Assembly: GCA_944345705.1 (NCBI GenBank) | Contig: CALVML010000001.1 | Span: 1-64,000, forward strand | Source of the DNA: an uncultured Clostridia bacterium | Lineage (GTDB): Bacteria; Bacillota; Clostridia; Christensenellales; UBA1242 | Direction of reading: 5' to 3' | Length of the DNA stretch: 64,000 nt | Shown here: piece by piece, positions 54,248 to 63,460 of the stretch | Position numbering within the stretch: position 1 is the first letter of the stretch | Layout of the letters: the number at the start of each line of letters is the position of its first letter | Notes under the pieces: generated by a model | Database searches by the model: none | Told to the model about the DNA's origin: nothing | Seen by the model: only the letters and a program-made list of their open reading frames with translations | Position numbers and translations under genes: made by a program

Positions 54248-54811
54248 GTGAGAAAAAGATATAATAAAGTGGCTATCCAAAATTATCAAGGACTAAAAAA
54301 ATATGTATGGGCTATTAGAATGTTCTTGATAGCTATAAGCCTATCTTTATTTTTTGGTTTTATCAGTCAAACACTATTAAATAGCATGGGCATAATAGTT
54401 GCGACTATTTGTATTTCATTTTTTATCTTTTTATCAGTTTTATTTGACATGATAGGCATTGCTGCTGCATCTGCCGATATTGAATATTTTGTTGAACTTG
54501 AAAAAAGGAATGAAAAGGGTGCCAGCACTGGAATTAAACTATGCAAACATTCAGAGAAAGTATGTTCATTTTGTGCAGATGTTGTAGGTGATATTTGTAG
54601 TACACTTTGCGGTGCGGGCGGCGCATGTATTGTAGTTGCATTGACAAATCAGATTGCTGATAGCAACATAATACTTTTAATTTCAATTTCAGTATCTGCT
54701 TTAATCGCAGGCATCAGTATATTTTTTAAAGCTATTATGAAAGAAAGAGCCTTGCGCAGAGCAAATAAGATTATTCTTAATATTGCTATAATGCTTGATA
54801 CATTTCTTTAA
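54248..54811 (+). CDS. CNNM/CorB-like (DUF21-type) short membrane protein
   Basis: The 187-residue protein starts at GTG 54248 and has four hydrophobic segments (about 20-42, 48-69, 121-139 and 143-162). The loop FDMIGIAAASADIEYF and the later KVCSFCADVVGDICST match the short CNNM/CorB-like proteins seen in Clostridia next to xseB-type operons. There are no CBS or CorC domains, so the Mg/Co transport name is uncertain. Upstream there is no clear ribosome site; a Spo0A-box-like TTCGACA lies at 54192. Confidence 0.5.
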   Translation: MRKRYNKVAIQNYQGLKKYVWAIRMFLIAISLSLFFGFISQTLLNSMGIIVATICISFFIFLSVLFDMIGIAAASADIEYFVELEKRNEKGASTGIKLCKHSEKVCSFCADVVGDICSTLCGAGGACIVVALTNQIADSNIILLISISVSALIAGISIFFKAIMKERALRRANKIILNIAIMLDTFL

Positions 54812-54874
54812 TCTCAATTCAATTGAAATAAAGATATAATAATTTAAAAAATATAAAAAATTTTTATTAAATTA

Positions 54875-54903
54875 TTGACAAATATATTTAGATGTGTTAT
54901 ATT
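54875..54903 (+). promoter_or_regulatory. Promoter of infC-rpmI-rplT operon
   Basis: TTGACA (54875-54880), 17-bp spacer and TATATT (54898-54903). Confidence 0.88.
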
Positions 54904-54909
54904 ATTTAG

Positions 54910-55030
54910 CGTGAAAGAAGAAGTTCCACTTCTCACCAGTTGATAATCGCGTTGACTTGGTTAAAAAACTTTATATTGATTTAAAAGGTTTTTGGTGGAA
55001 TTTTATGATTTCACCAAATTTTTATTAAAA
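54910..55030 (+). promoter_or_regulatory. L20-type leader RNA of infC-rpmI-rplT
   Basis: The leader contains GAAGTTCCACTTCTCACC and later GGTGGAATTTTATG, which can pair and match the known Firmicutes L20 leader. There, r-protein L20 binds its own leader to repress the operon. I recognised it by sequence; the exact fold was not computed. Confidence 0.7.
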
Positions 55031-55040
55031 GGGGATTATA

Positions 55041-55559
55041 ATCATTTTTAAGGAATTATTAATAAACGAACAAATTCAGGCATCACAAGTTCGTTTAATC
55101 GGAGAAAACGGAGAACAATTAGGTATTGTATCAAGAAGTGAAGCACTAGATATTGCAGATCAGCGAGGCTATGATTTAGTGCTAATGTCTGGTAATGCTG
55201 TGCCACCAACATGCAAGCTTATGAATTATGGAAAATATAAATATGATTCCATAAAGAAAGAAAAAGAGATGAAGAAATCTCAAAAAATCATTGAAACCAA
55301 AGAAGTGCGTCTTTCTATGACTATTGAGGAGCATGATATCGCCTATAGAATATCAAGTGCTACAAAGTTTTTAAAAGACGGAAATAAAGTAAAGGTTTCA
55401 CTGCGCATGAAGGGTAGAGAACAGGCTTATGTTAAAAAGGCAATCGAAGTTGTTAAAGATTTCTGTGCAAGACTTGCGGAATTCGGTACAACTGAAAAAG
55501 AGCCTGAACTTCTTGGACGAAACATATTTGTTATTATAAGCCCGAAAAAGACAAAGTAA
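55041..55559 (+). CDS. infC: Translation initiation factor IF-3 with non-AUG start
   Basis: IF-3 keeps ribosomal subunits apart and checks start codons. The frame upstream of the first ATG or GTG encodes the conserved KELLINEQIQASQVRLIGENGEQLGIVS; the frame opens after a TAA at 55026. Only ATT/ATA/ATC codons are available as starts. ATC 55041 (used here) or ATT 55044 fit the AAAAGGGGATT site. A rare AUU-type start in infC is classic autocontrol. C-terminal features include PPTCKLMNYGKYKYD and KVSLRMKGREQAYVKKAIE. 172 residues. Confidence 0.93.
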   Translation: MIFKELLINEQIQASQVRLIGENGEQLGIVSRSEALDIADQRGYDLVLMSGNAVPPTCKLMNYGKYKYDSIKKEKEMKKSQKIIETKEVRLSMTIEEHDIAYRISSATKFLKDGNKVKVSLRMKGREQAYVKKAIEVVKDFCARLAEFGTTEKEPELLGRNIFVIISPKKTK

Positions 55560-55572
55560 AAGGAGAAAGAAT

Positions 55573-55767
55573 ATGCCAAAACAAAAAACACACAGTGGTT
55601 GCAAAAAACGCTTTAGAGTAACAGCAAGTGGTCAAGTAAAATTTGCAAGACCAGGTAAGGGACACTTCCTTACAAAGAAATCACAATCAGTGAAAAAGAA
55701 ATTGAGAAAGGGATCTTATATTTCAGGAAAGAATGCAGACAACATTAAATCCCTTTTGGCTAAGTAA
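55573..55767 (+). CDS. rpmI: 50S ribosomal protein L35
   Basis: The 64-residue basic protein starts MPKQKTHSGCKKRFRVTASGQ and ends NADNIKSLLAK, as in L35. AAAGGAG lies before ATG. It follows infC by 13 nt. Confidence 0.96.
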   Translation: MPKQKTHSGCKKRFRVTASGQVKFARPGKGHFLTKKSQSVKKKLRKGSYISGKNADNIKSLLAK

Positions 55768-55781
55768 TATAGGAGGGACTT

Positions 55782-56123
55782 ATGAGAATTAAAAGATCAG
55801 TAAATGCACTTAAAAAGCGTCGCTCAATCTTAAAAAGCGCAAAAGGATATAGAGGTGCAAAATCAAAACTCTACAGAGTTGCAAAACAACAAGTTATGAG
55901 AAGTGGTCAATATGCTTACATTGGAAGAAAGCAAAAGAAAAGAGATTTCAGAGCACTTTGGATCACAAGAATTAATGCTGGTTGCAGACAAAATGGAATT
56001 TCATATTCTAGATTTATTGCTGGACTTAAGAGCAAAGGTATTGAACTTAATAGAAAAGTTCTTGCTGATATGGCGGTTAGAGAGCCAGAAGCATTTGCAA
56101 ATCTTGTAGGACAAGTTAAATAA
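55782..56123 (+). CDS. rplT: 50S ribosomal protein L20
   Basis: L20 is needed for early 50S assembly and represses its own operon in Bacillus. The 113-residue protein has [42 protein letters not shown] and a C-terminal [16 protein letters not shown]. The stop overlaps the next start (TAATG). Confidence 0.97.
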   Translation: MRIKRSVNALKKRRSILKSAKGYRGAKSKLYRVAKQQVMRSGQYAYIGRKQKKRDFRALWITRINAGCRQNGISYSRFIAGLKSKGIELNRKVLADMAVREPEAFANLVGQVK

Positions 56124-56845
56124 TGCAGAAAGCAAGCAATAATTTAATTAAAGAATTAAAAAAGCAAAAACGAGAAAATTGTTCTTTGCTTTTTTTGGAT
56201 AACATCAAAATCATAAACGACGTTATAAAACAAGGTCTTTTGCCAAAATTGATTTTAGTAGACAGTGAATCAAAGTTTGTATGGGATGATAGTATTGAAC
56301 ATTACCTTGTTGATCATCATGTAATAGAACAACTTGCTGACTCTAAAACACCACAAGGAGTAGTATGTCTAATAGAATACATACAAGATATTGTATCCAA
56401 GCCAAAAGGGAACTTTTTGCTATTAGATACATTGCAAGATCCTGGTAATGTTGGAACACTTATAAGAACTGCAACTGCATGTGGCTTTAGTGATGTGTTT
56501 TTACTCGATAGTGTCAAAATAAATAATTCAAAAATGATACGAAGCAGTGTGGGTACAATCTTTAAAATTAAAGTGCATAGTCTAAGCAAACAAGAATTTA
56601 TTTCATATTTTTCTGATTGGCATCTGCCACTATTAAAAGCAGATATGAATGGTGAAAACATATTTAACACGAAATTTCCAAAACAGATAGGTATAGTTCT
56701 TGGAAATGAAGGTAATGGTGTATCGCAAGAAATTAGCGATTTTTGTGATCAAGCAATATCCATACCTATGCAAAACGATGTTGAAAGCCTTAATGTTGCA
56801 GTAAGTGGCTCAATTATAATGTACCAAATTATACAGAAACAATGA
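56123..56845 (+). CDS. TrmH/SpoU-family rRNA/tRNA methyltransferase
   Basis: The 240-residue protein has an N-terminal substrate-binding domain (1-about 85) and a SPOUT domain with LLLDTLQDPGNVGTLIRTATACGF, IRSSVGTIFKIKV, GIVLGNEGNGVS and SIPMQNDVESLNVAVSGSI. These enzymes 2'-O-methylate ribose in rRNA or tRNA; the target is unknown. It is translationally coupled to rplT, as in several Firmicutes. No terminator was seen directly after it. Confidence 0.9.
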   Translation: MQKASNNLIKELKKQKRENCSLLFLDNIKIINDVIKQGLLPKLILVDSESKFVWDDSIEHYLVDHHVIEQLADSKTPQGVVCLIEYIQDIVSKPKGNFLLLDTLQDPGNVGTLIRTATACGFSDVFLLDSVKINNSKMIRSSVGTIFKIKVHSLSKQEFISYFSDWHLPLLKADMNGENIFNTKFPKQIGIVLGNEGNGVSQEISDFCDQAISIPMQNDVESLNVAVSGSIIMYQIIQKQ

Positions 56846-57211
56846 TATCAGCCATATATCGTTTTACTTTGTTTTTACTAAAAAAATAATTTGCATTATG
56901 AAATATTGTTTCTAAAGAAAAACTTATATTTCTTTTAAAATATATTCAATCATTTGACAAGACAAGTTAAAATGATTAAAATATTCATGGATTTAGAAAG
57001 AATTTTATAAAAGTATTTACAAATTTAAAGATAGCAAATATACTTAATATTACGAATTTTAATTGGCTATGTATACTATTTTATTAAATGGAGTACGCTT
57101 ATCCATTTAATTAGCATAATACTTTATTCACTTAAATCCAGAACTACAAAAATTTATTTTTTTCTATTTTTTCATTCATCTAATCATAATATTTTATAAG
57201 GAGAACATAAT
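56846..57211 (+). other. Intergenic region with promoter and long leader of yebC
   Basis: This 366-bp AT-rich gap holds TTGACA (56954-56959), a 17-bp spacer and TAAAAT (56977-56982). The resulting leader before yebC would be about 220 nt. It contains a stem TTAAATGG/CCATTTAA (57084-57109) with no T tract. I see no gene. Confidence 0.6.
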
Positions 57212-57943
57212 ATGTCAGGACACTCAAAATGGCACAATATACAAGCTAGAAAAGGTAAAAGTGATGCGGCTAGAGGTAAGATCTTTACTAAAATTGGTCG
57301 TGAAATTGCTGTGGTAGTAAAAACAGGAGGTGCTGATCCTATATCTAACCCTAAATTAAGAGATGTAATCGCTAAAGCAAAACAAAACAATATGCCAAAC
57401 GATACAATCGAAAGAAGTATTAAAAAGGCATCAGGAGAACTTGCTGGCGTAAACTATGAAAGTTGTACTTATGAAGGCTATGGGCAAGGTGGTTCTGCTG
57501 TTATTGTTGAATGCTTAACTGATAATAAAAATAGAACGGCTGGCGATGTTAGACATTCTTTTGATAAATTTGGCGGATCACTTGGTAATAGTGGATGCGT
57601 AAGTTATCTATTTAATCGAAAGGGCATTGTCGAAGTAGAAAGGACTGATAAAATTGATAGCGATGAATTTATGCTTGAAGTTTTAGATATGGGTGCTGTA
57701 GATATTAACGAATACGACGATACTTTCGAAGTTATCACTCAAGCAAACGAACACAATAAACTTGCAGATCAGCTTAAAAACGCAGGCTATAATGTTTTGA
57801 ATAGTGAAACAACTTTAGTACCAGATTCATATATTAATCTTGAAAATGACAAACTTGAAAAGTTCATAAAAATGATTGATGCTCTAGAAGATTTAGATGA
57901 TGTACAACAAGTTTATCACAATGTAAATATTGATGAAGAATAG
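57212..57943 (+). CDS. yebC: YebC/PmpR-family protein
   Basis: The 243-residue protein starts MSGHSKWHNIQARKGKSDAARGK and has ARG/GTKIGREIAVVVK, YEGYGQGGSAVIVECLTDN and NRTAGDVRHSFDKFGG, the YebC signature. Family members were described as DNA-binding regulators and more recently as helping ribosomes through proline-rich stretches, which would complement EF-P. It precedes ruvCAB, its frequent neighbour. AAGGAG supports the start. Confidence 0.93.
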   Translation: MSGHSKWHNIQARKGKSDAARGKIFTKIGREIAVVVKTGGADPISNPKLRDVIAKAKQNNMPNDTIERSIKKASGELAGVNYESCTYEGYGQGGSAVIVECLTDNKNRTAGDVRHSFDKFGGSLGNSGCVSYLFNRKGIVEVERTDKIDSDEFMLEVLDMGAVDINEYDDTFEVITQANEHNKLADQLKNAGYNVLNSETTLVPDSYINLENDKLEKFIKMIDALEDLDDVQQVYHNVNIDEE

Positions 57944-57999
57944 TCTATATTACCAGAAACCGAACTTGCTTGCAAGGGTGAGGCTGATGGTCATACACA

Positions 58000-58080
58000 C
58001 TATGTGATGGACACAATTTATTGTGTTTTTGCGTTTAGCAAATTTAAAATTTAACTTGTTTAAATTTTAACATCACATAG
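58000..58080 (+). other. Composite inverted-repeat structure after yebC
   Basis: CTATGTGATG (58000-58009) and CATCACATAG (58071-58080) form a 10-bp outer stem around an inner terminator-like hairpin (58011-58026) and a second stem TTAAAATTT/AAATTTTAA. The layout resembles a small structured RNA or a nested repeat; no function is known. Confidence 0.5.
58011..58031 (+). terminator. Terminator after yebC
   Basis: ACACAA, loop, TTGTGT, then TTTTT. Confidence 0.75.
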
Positions 58081-58097
58081 TTTATATTTTGAATATT

Positions 58098-58126
58098 ATG
58101 CCACTTTGTAATGAGTGGCATTTTTG
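58098..58126 (+). terminator. Second terminator after yebC
   Basis: ATGCCACT/AGTGGCAT stem and five Ts. Confidence 0.85.
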
Positions 58127-58191
58127 ATTTGATAATTATTTTATATTTAAAATAATCTTACGAAAGTTCAAAACAAAGATGTTATAAATAT

Positions 58192-58220
58192 TTGACTTAA
58201 AAGTGATTATGTAGTAAAAT
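58192..58220 (+). promoter_or_regulatory. Promoter of ruvC with predicted start on the ATG
   Basis: TTGACT (58192-58197), 17-bp spacer and TAAAAT (58215-58220). A start 7 nt downstream would fall on the A of ATG 58227, giving a leaderless mRNA. Confidence 0.75.
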
Positions 58221-58226
58221 TTAAAC

Positions 58227-58715
58227 ATGGTAATTTTAGGAATTGATCCGGGATATGCAATAATCGGATATGGTGTAATAGATACAAATGCAAAAGATAT
58301 GGTGCTCGATTATGGTGCAATTACTACACCTAAAGAGGACACTTTGCCGATAAGGCTTGAAAGTATTGAAGCAAGTTTAAAATATTTGTTTGATAAATAT
58401 AAACCTGATGTGGTAGCGATAGAGGAACTCTTCTATTTCAAAAATCAAAAGACTGTCATACAAGTGGCTCAGGCTAGAGGCGTCATCATTTTAGCTTGTC
58501 AAAAATATTGTGGAAATATTTATGAATACACACCACTTCAAATAAAGCAAGCATTAACGGGACAAGGTAGAGCAGAAAAAGCTCAGGTTCAATATATGGT
58601 GAAGGCTATATTAGGACTAGATTCCATTCCTAAACCTGATGATGCCGCAGATGCTCTTGCGGTTGCGATTTGTCATAGTCAAACAAGTCCTATGTTAAAC
58701 GCAAACAAGGCATAA
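58227..58715 (+). CDS. ruvC: Holliday junction resolvase RuvC
   Basis: RuvC cuts Holliday junctions made during recombination. The 162-residue protein has the RNase H-fold start LGIDPGYAIIGYGVI (catalytic Asp), VAIEELFYFKNQKT, LQIKQALTGQGRAEKAQV and the C-terminal KPDDAADALAVAICH acidic site. There is no Shine-Dalgarno sequence and the promoter sits right before the ATG. ruvAB follow. Confidence 0.96.
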   Translation: MVILGIDPGYAIIGYGVIDTNAKDMVLDYGAITTPKEDTLPIRLESIEASLKYLFDKYKPDVVAIEELFYFKNQKTVIQVAQARGVIILACQKYCGNIYEYTPLQIKQALTGQGRAEKAQVQYMVKAILGLDSIPKPDDAADALAVAICHSQTSPMLNANKA

Positions 58716-58794
58716 TAAATCAAATTTGTAGATTAATACATTTTTATATTTGCTTTAGTTTGCTGTTGCAAAAAGTACTTTTTAAAGGAGAATT

Positions 58795-59385
58795 ATGATT
58801 TCATTTTTAGTAGGAATAATTGAAGAAAAAAACGATACAAGCGTTATTGTAAATGTCAATGGAGTTGGCTATGAAGTCAATGTTTCTTCGAACACATTGG
58901 TCACTTTACCTATAGGCGAAATGGTTAAAGTTTTAACATATCTCGCAGTTAGGGAAGATGGAATATATCTCTATGGCTTTTCTACACATGAAGAGCGAGA
59001 AATTTTTAATAAACTAATAACTGTCAGCGGTGTTGGTCCAAAAGTGGCATTACAAATTTTGTCTGGCCTATCTTTATCTGATTTATGCATTGCTATCGTC
59101 AAGGAAGATACAAAACTTTTATCTAAAATAAAGGGACTTGGGAAAAAGACAGCCGAAAGAATTTGCTTAGAATTAAAGGATAAAATCTCTCCACTATCTT
59201 TTGGCGACAATTCTGATAATTATCAAGATGACTACAACGAAGATGCGTTGCAGATGGCAATTGATACTCTGGTAAGTTTGGGAATTAACAAAAATGATGC
59301 CTATATGTTAGCAAGAGCCAATGCTGGAAATAATGCCACAGCTGAAGAAATAATTACAAAATCAATTAGGGGGTATCAAGGCTAA
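58795..59385 (+). CDS. ruvA: Holliday junction branch migration protein RuvA
   Basis: The 196-residue protein has the OB domain (1-about 65), the tandem HhH region ([40 protein letters not shown]) and the C-terminal RuvB-binding domain. AAAGGAG supports ATG 58795. Its TAATG overlaps the ruvB start. Confidence 0.96.
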   Translation: MISFLVGIIEEKNDTSVIVNVNGVGYEVNVSSNTLVTLPIGEMVKVLTYLAVREDGIYLYGFSTHEEREIFNKLITVSGVGPKVALQILSGLSLSDLCIAIVKEDTKLLSKIKGLGKKTAERICLELKDKISPLSFGDNSDNYQDDYNEDALQMAIDTLVSLGINKNDAYMLARANAGNNATAEEIITKSIRGYQG

Positions 59386-60398
59386 TGGAAGACATCAATA
59401 GATTTGTAACCAGCACAAAAAATATGACTGATGCTGAAATCGAAAACTCTCTTAGGCCAAATAGTTTTGATGAATATATAGGTCAAACAAAGGTTAAAGA
59501 AGCGTTATCAGTCTATATTCAAGCTGCCAAAAATAGAAAGGAAAGTCTAGACCATGTTTTATTATATGGCCCACCAGGACTTGGCAAAACCACTTTAAGT
59601 CATATCATAGCAAATGAACTTGGCTCTCAATTTAAAGTAACATCGGGCCCAGCTATTGAGCATGCTGCTGATCTTGCTGCAATACTAACCAATCTAAATC
59701 AAAATGATGTTTTATTTATTGATGAAATTCATAGATTAAATAAAACAGTGGAAGAAATTCTATATCCTGCTATGGAAGACTTTGCTTTAGACTTTATTGT
59801 AGGTAAGGGACCAAGCGCAAGAAATATGCGTCTTAAAATAAAGCCTTTTACTTTGATAGGGGCAACTACGAGAGCTGGCATGCTTACCAATCCACTCCGT
59901 GATAGATTTGGTGTGATTTGTAGGCTTGAACTATATAGCGAAGATGAACTCGCTATAATCATTAGAAGATCAGCCAAAATTTTAGGCATATCTATAGAAG
60001 ATGATGCATGCAGGGAAATTGCAAAACGCTCACGCGGTACGCCAAGAATTGCCAATCGACTGCTAAAACGCGTAAGAGATTATGCACAAGTATTAGGCGA
60101 GGGCGTTATCAATAAACAAATAGCTGACAAAACTTTGCAAATAATGGAAATAGACGAACTTGGGCTTGATAATATAGATAGAAAGATTATGCTTTCGATT
60201 ATCAATAAATTCAGTGGTGGACCAGTTGGACTTGATACTCTAGCTGCTACCATTAGTGAAGACTCGTCAACTATCGAAGATGTTTATGAACCATATCTTT
60301 TACAACTTGGATTTATTTCAAGAACTCCAAGGGGTAGGGTAGCATTAGAACCTGCTTATAAACATTTTGGCATACCATTTTTAGATAAGCAATCTTAG
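59385..60398 (+). CDS. ruvB: Holliday junction branch migration ATPase RuvB
   Basis: RuvB is the AAA+ motor that pulls DNA through RuvA-bound junctions. The 337-residue protein has [17 protein letters not shown], Walker [12 protein letters not shown], Walker [13 protein letters not shown], sensor [20 protein letters not shown] and the winged-helix C-terminus with [18 protein letters not shown]. The start overlaps the ruvA stop. No terminator is evident in the 215-bp gap before queA. Confidence 0.97.
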   Translation: MEDINRFVTSTKNMTDAEIENSLRPNSFDEYIGQTKVKEALSVYIQAAKNRKESLDHVLLYGPPGLGKTTLSHIIANELGSQFKVTSGPAIEHAADLAAILTNLNQNDVLFIDEIHRLNKTVEEILYPAMEDFALDFIVGKGPSARNMRLKIKPFTLIGATTRAGMLTNPLRDRFGVICRLELYSEDELAIIIRRSAKILGISIEDDACREIAKRSRGTPRIANRLLKRVRDYAQVLGEGVINKQIADKTLQIMEIDELGLDNIDRKIMLSIINKFSGGPVGLDTLAATISEDSSTIEDVYEPYLLQLGFISRTPRGRVALEPAYKHFGIPFLDKQS

Positions 60399-60613
60399 AG
60401 AATTCTTTTAAAACTAAATTAATTTGTTAGACCTGCCGACGATCTTATACTAACAATATGACTAATAATTTAAAAAGAAAATTAAAAATATGCTTAAAAA
60501 ATATTGCCGTCTTTTTAATACAAATATAGAGTTAAATAGCAATATTTTCTTTAACTAAATATATTTTAAACCAATTTGATATACTATATATATGAACTTA
60601 TAAGGAAAAGAAG

Positions 60614-61657
60614 ATGAATAAAAATAATATAGACTTAATGAAAAAAAGCAGTTACTATTACGATTTGCCACAAGAGTTAATTGCACAGACGCCAATAGAA
60701 CCTAGAGATCAATCGCGTCTATTAGTTTATAATAGACAAACAAAAAAGATAGAACATAAAATTTTTAAAGATATAATTGATTATCTCAAAGCAGGTGATG
60801 TACTTGTTGTCAATAATACAAAAGTTTTGCCGGCAAGATTATATGGCTACAAAGATACAGGAGCAAAAATAGAAGTTCTTTTACAAAAAAGACTTGACTT
60901 ATATACTTGGGAAGCTATTTCGAAACCTTTTAAAAGACTAAAGATTGGTACTATTTTAACATTTAGTAAAAATCTTTCATGTGAAATTATAGAAAAAGGG
61001 AAATACGGGCTTTGCAAAATCAAATTTATTTTTGAAGGTGTATTTGAGGAAAGATTGTCCGAGGTAGGTCAAATTCCATTGCCTCCATATATCCATGAAA
61101 AACTTCAAAACAAAGATAGATATCAAACAGTATATTCAAAAGTAGAAGGTTCGTCTGCCGCTCCAACAGCTGGTTTACATTTTACAAAAGAACTTTTGCA
61201 AAGAATAAAAGAAAAGGGGATTGAAATAGTCGAAGTTTTACTTCATGTAGGACTTGGAACATTTAAACCTGTTAAAGAAGAAAATATTTTAGATCATCAA
61301 ATGCACAGTGAATATATTGAAATGTCGCAAGAGAACGCTGATATTATAAATAAGGCAAAACAAGAAAACAGGAGAGTGATAGCTGTAGGAACAACAAGTG
61401 TCCGAGTACTTGAAAGCTGTGCTGATGAAAATGGTAAAATTCATGCAATAAAAAAAGATACAGATATATTTATCTATCCTTCATATAAATTTAAAGTTGT
61501 TGACGGACTTATTACAAACTTCCATCTTCCTGAAAGTACACTTATCATGCTTGTATCGGCATTTGCTGGTTTTGACGAAACAATGCAAATCTATAACGAG
61601 GCAGTAAAATCTCAATATCGATTTTTCTCATTTGGAGATGCTATGTTCATAATATAG
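60614..61657 (+). CDS. queA: S-adenosylmethionine:tRNA ribosyltransferase-isomerase
   Basis: QueA converts preQ1 in tRNA to epoxyqueuosine using SAM. The 347-residue protein has [61 protein letters not shown] and HMHSEY-like [10 protein letters not shown], and ends [17 protein letters not shown]. The start has AAGGAAAAGAAG. It precedes tgt, the enzyme that supplies its substrate in queuosine synthesis. Confidence 0.96.
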   Translation: MNKNNIDLMKKSSYYYDLPQELIAQTPIEPRDQSRLLVYNRQTKKIEHKIFKDIIDYLKAGDVLVVNNTKVLPARLYGYKDTGAKIEVLLQKRLDLYTWEAISKPFKRLKIGTILTFSKNLSCEIIEKGKYGLCKIKFIFEGVFEERLSEVGQIPLPPYIHEKLQNKDRYQTVYSKVEGSSAAPTAGLHFTKELLQRIKEKGIEIVEVLLHVGLGTFKPVKEENILDHQMHSEYIEMSQENADIINKAKQENRRVIAVGTTSVRVLESCADENGKIHAIKKDTDIFIYPSYKFKVVDGLITNFHLPESTLIMLVSAFAGFDETMQIYNEAVKSQYRFFSFGDAMFII

Positions 61658-61779
61658 TAGGTTATATGCACATATAACATACTATATATAGTATAATCAT
61701 AGTATTTCATATAAATTATTATAAAAAATTTCCATAAAGAAAACTCATTTGAGTATAATTTTAAATTTCAAATTTTTAA

Positions 61780-62928
<1,149 letters not shown>

Positions 62929-62970
62929 AAAAATTAAAAAAAGTGAATAATTATATCAAACCTGCACAAC

Positions 62971-63003
62971 ATAATAGCGTGAAGGAGATATGCTTCACAT
63001 TAT
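62971..63003 (+). repeat. Palindromic hairpin after tgt
   Basis: ATAAT..GTGAAG, a short loop and CTTCAC.ATTAT form an imperfect stem 43 bp after the tgt stop. No T tract. Confidence 0.4.
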
Positions 63004-63008
63004 AGAAG

Positions 63009-63053
63009 GAAGTCAAGAATATTTGGGATATCAAATAATTTTGGCTTCTTTTT
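63009..63053 (+). terminator. Terminator after tgt
   Basis: GAAGTCAA pairs with TTGGCTTC (one G-T) across a long loop with inner AT pairing, then five Ts. Confidence 0.75.
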
Positions 63054-63460
63054 ATTTTATGCAAACATTAAAGTGTAGATAAATTATAAAAATGCAATAG
63101 ACTTGCATTCGAATTTCTCGATTTCCCTTAAAATCGTAGTTTTTTTGAATAAAGAAAAAAACAAGGATCAATGTCTAAGTTATTTTAACATCTTGACAAA
63201 TCGCGATCCTTAATATAACATAGTAGAAAATTATTTACAATTTTTCTGTCGTATTTATCAGTCTATAATTTTTATGATTTCCAAATTCTATATTTTCATT
63301 AGGCTAACCGTGGATAGATAGCATGATTTCGCACAACAGCATTGAACTTAAACACCATAATCTCAATTAATAAATCTTTCTCACTTTCTTATATGATTGT
63401 TATTTAATATTGATTTATCTATTTTAATTTTTAAAACAATCTTATAAACATTTATAAAGA
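63054..63460. other. Intergenic region between tgt and recombinase
   Basis: About 400 bp of AT-rich sequence without a convincing gene. It contains the minus-strand terminator at 63152-63211. A 19-codon minus-strand frame at 63299-63358 has no support. It could include remnants of a mobile element linked to the recombinase. Confidence 0.4.
63152..63211 (-). terminator. Probable terminator of the recombinase transcript
   Basis: On the minus strand AAGGATC pairs with GATCCTT, with inner TGTC/GACA and AAG/CTT pairing, followed by a T-rich tract. Confidence 0.6.

Noticed and set aside
63299-63358. 19-codon minus-strand frame between tgt and the recombinase
   Set aside because: Too short, with no convincing ribosome site placement and no recognisable family; possibly chance.
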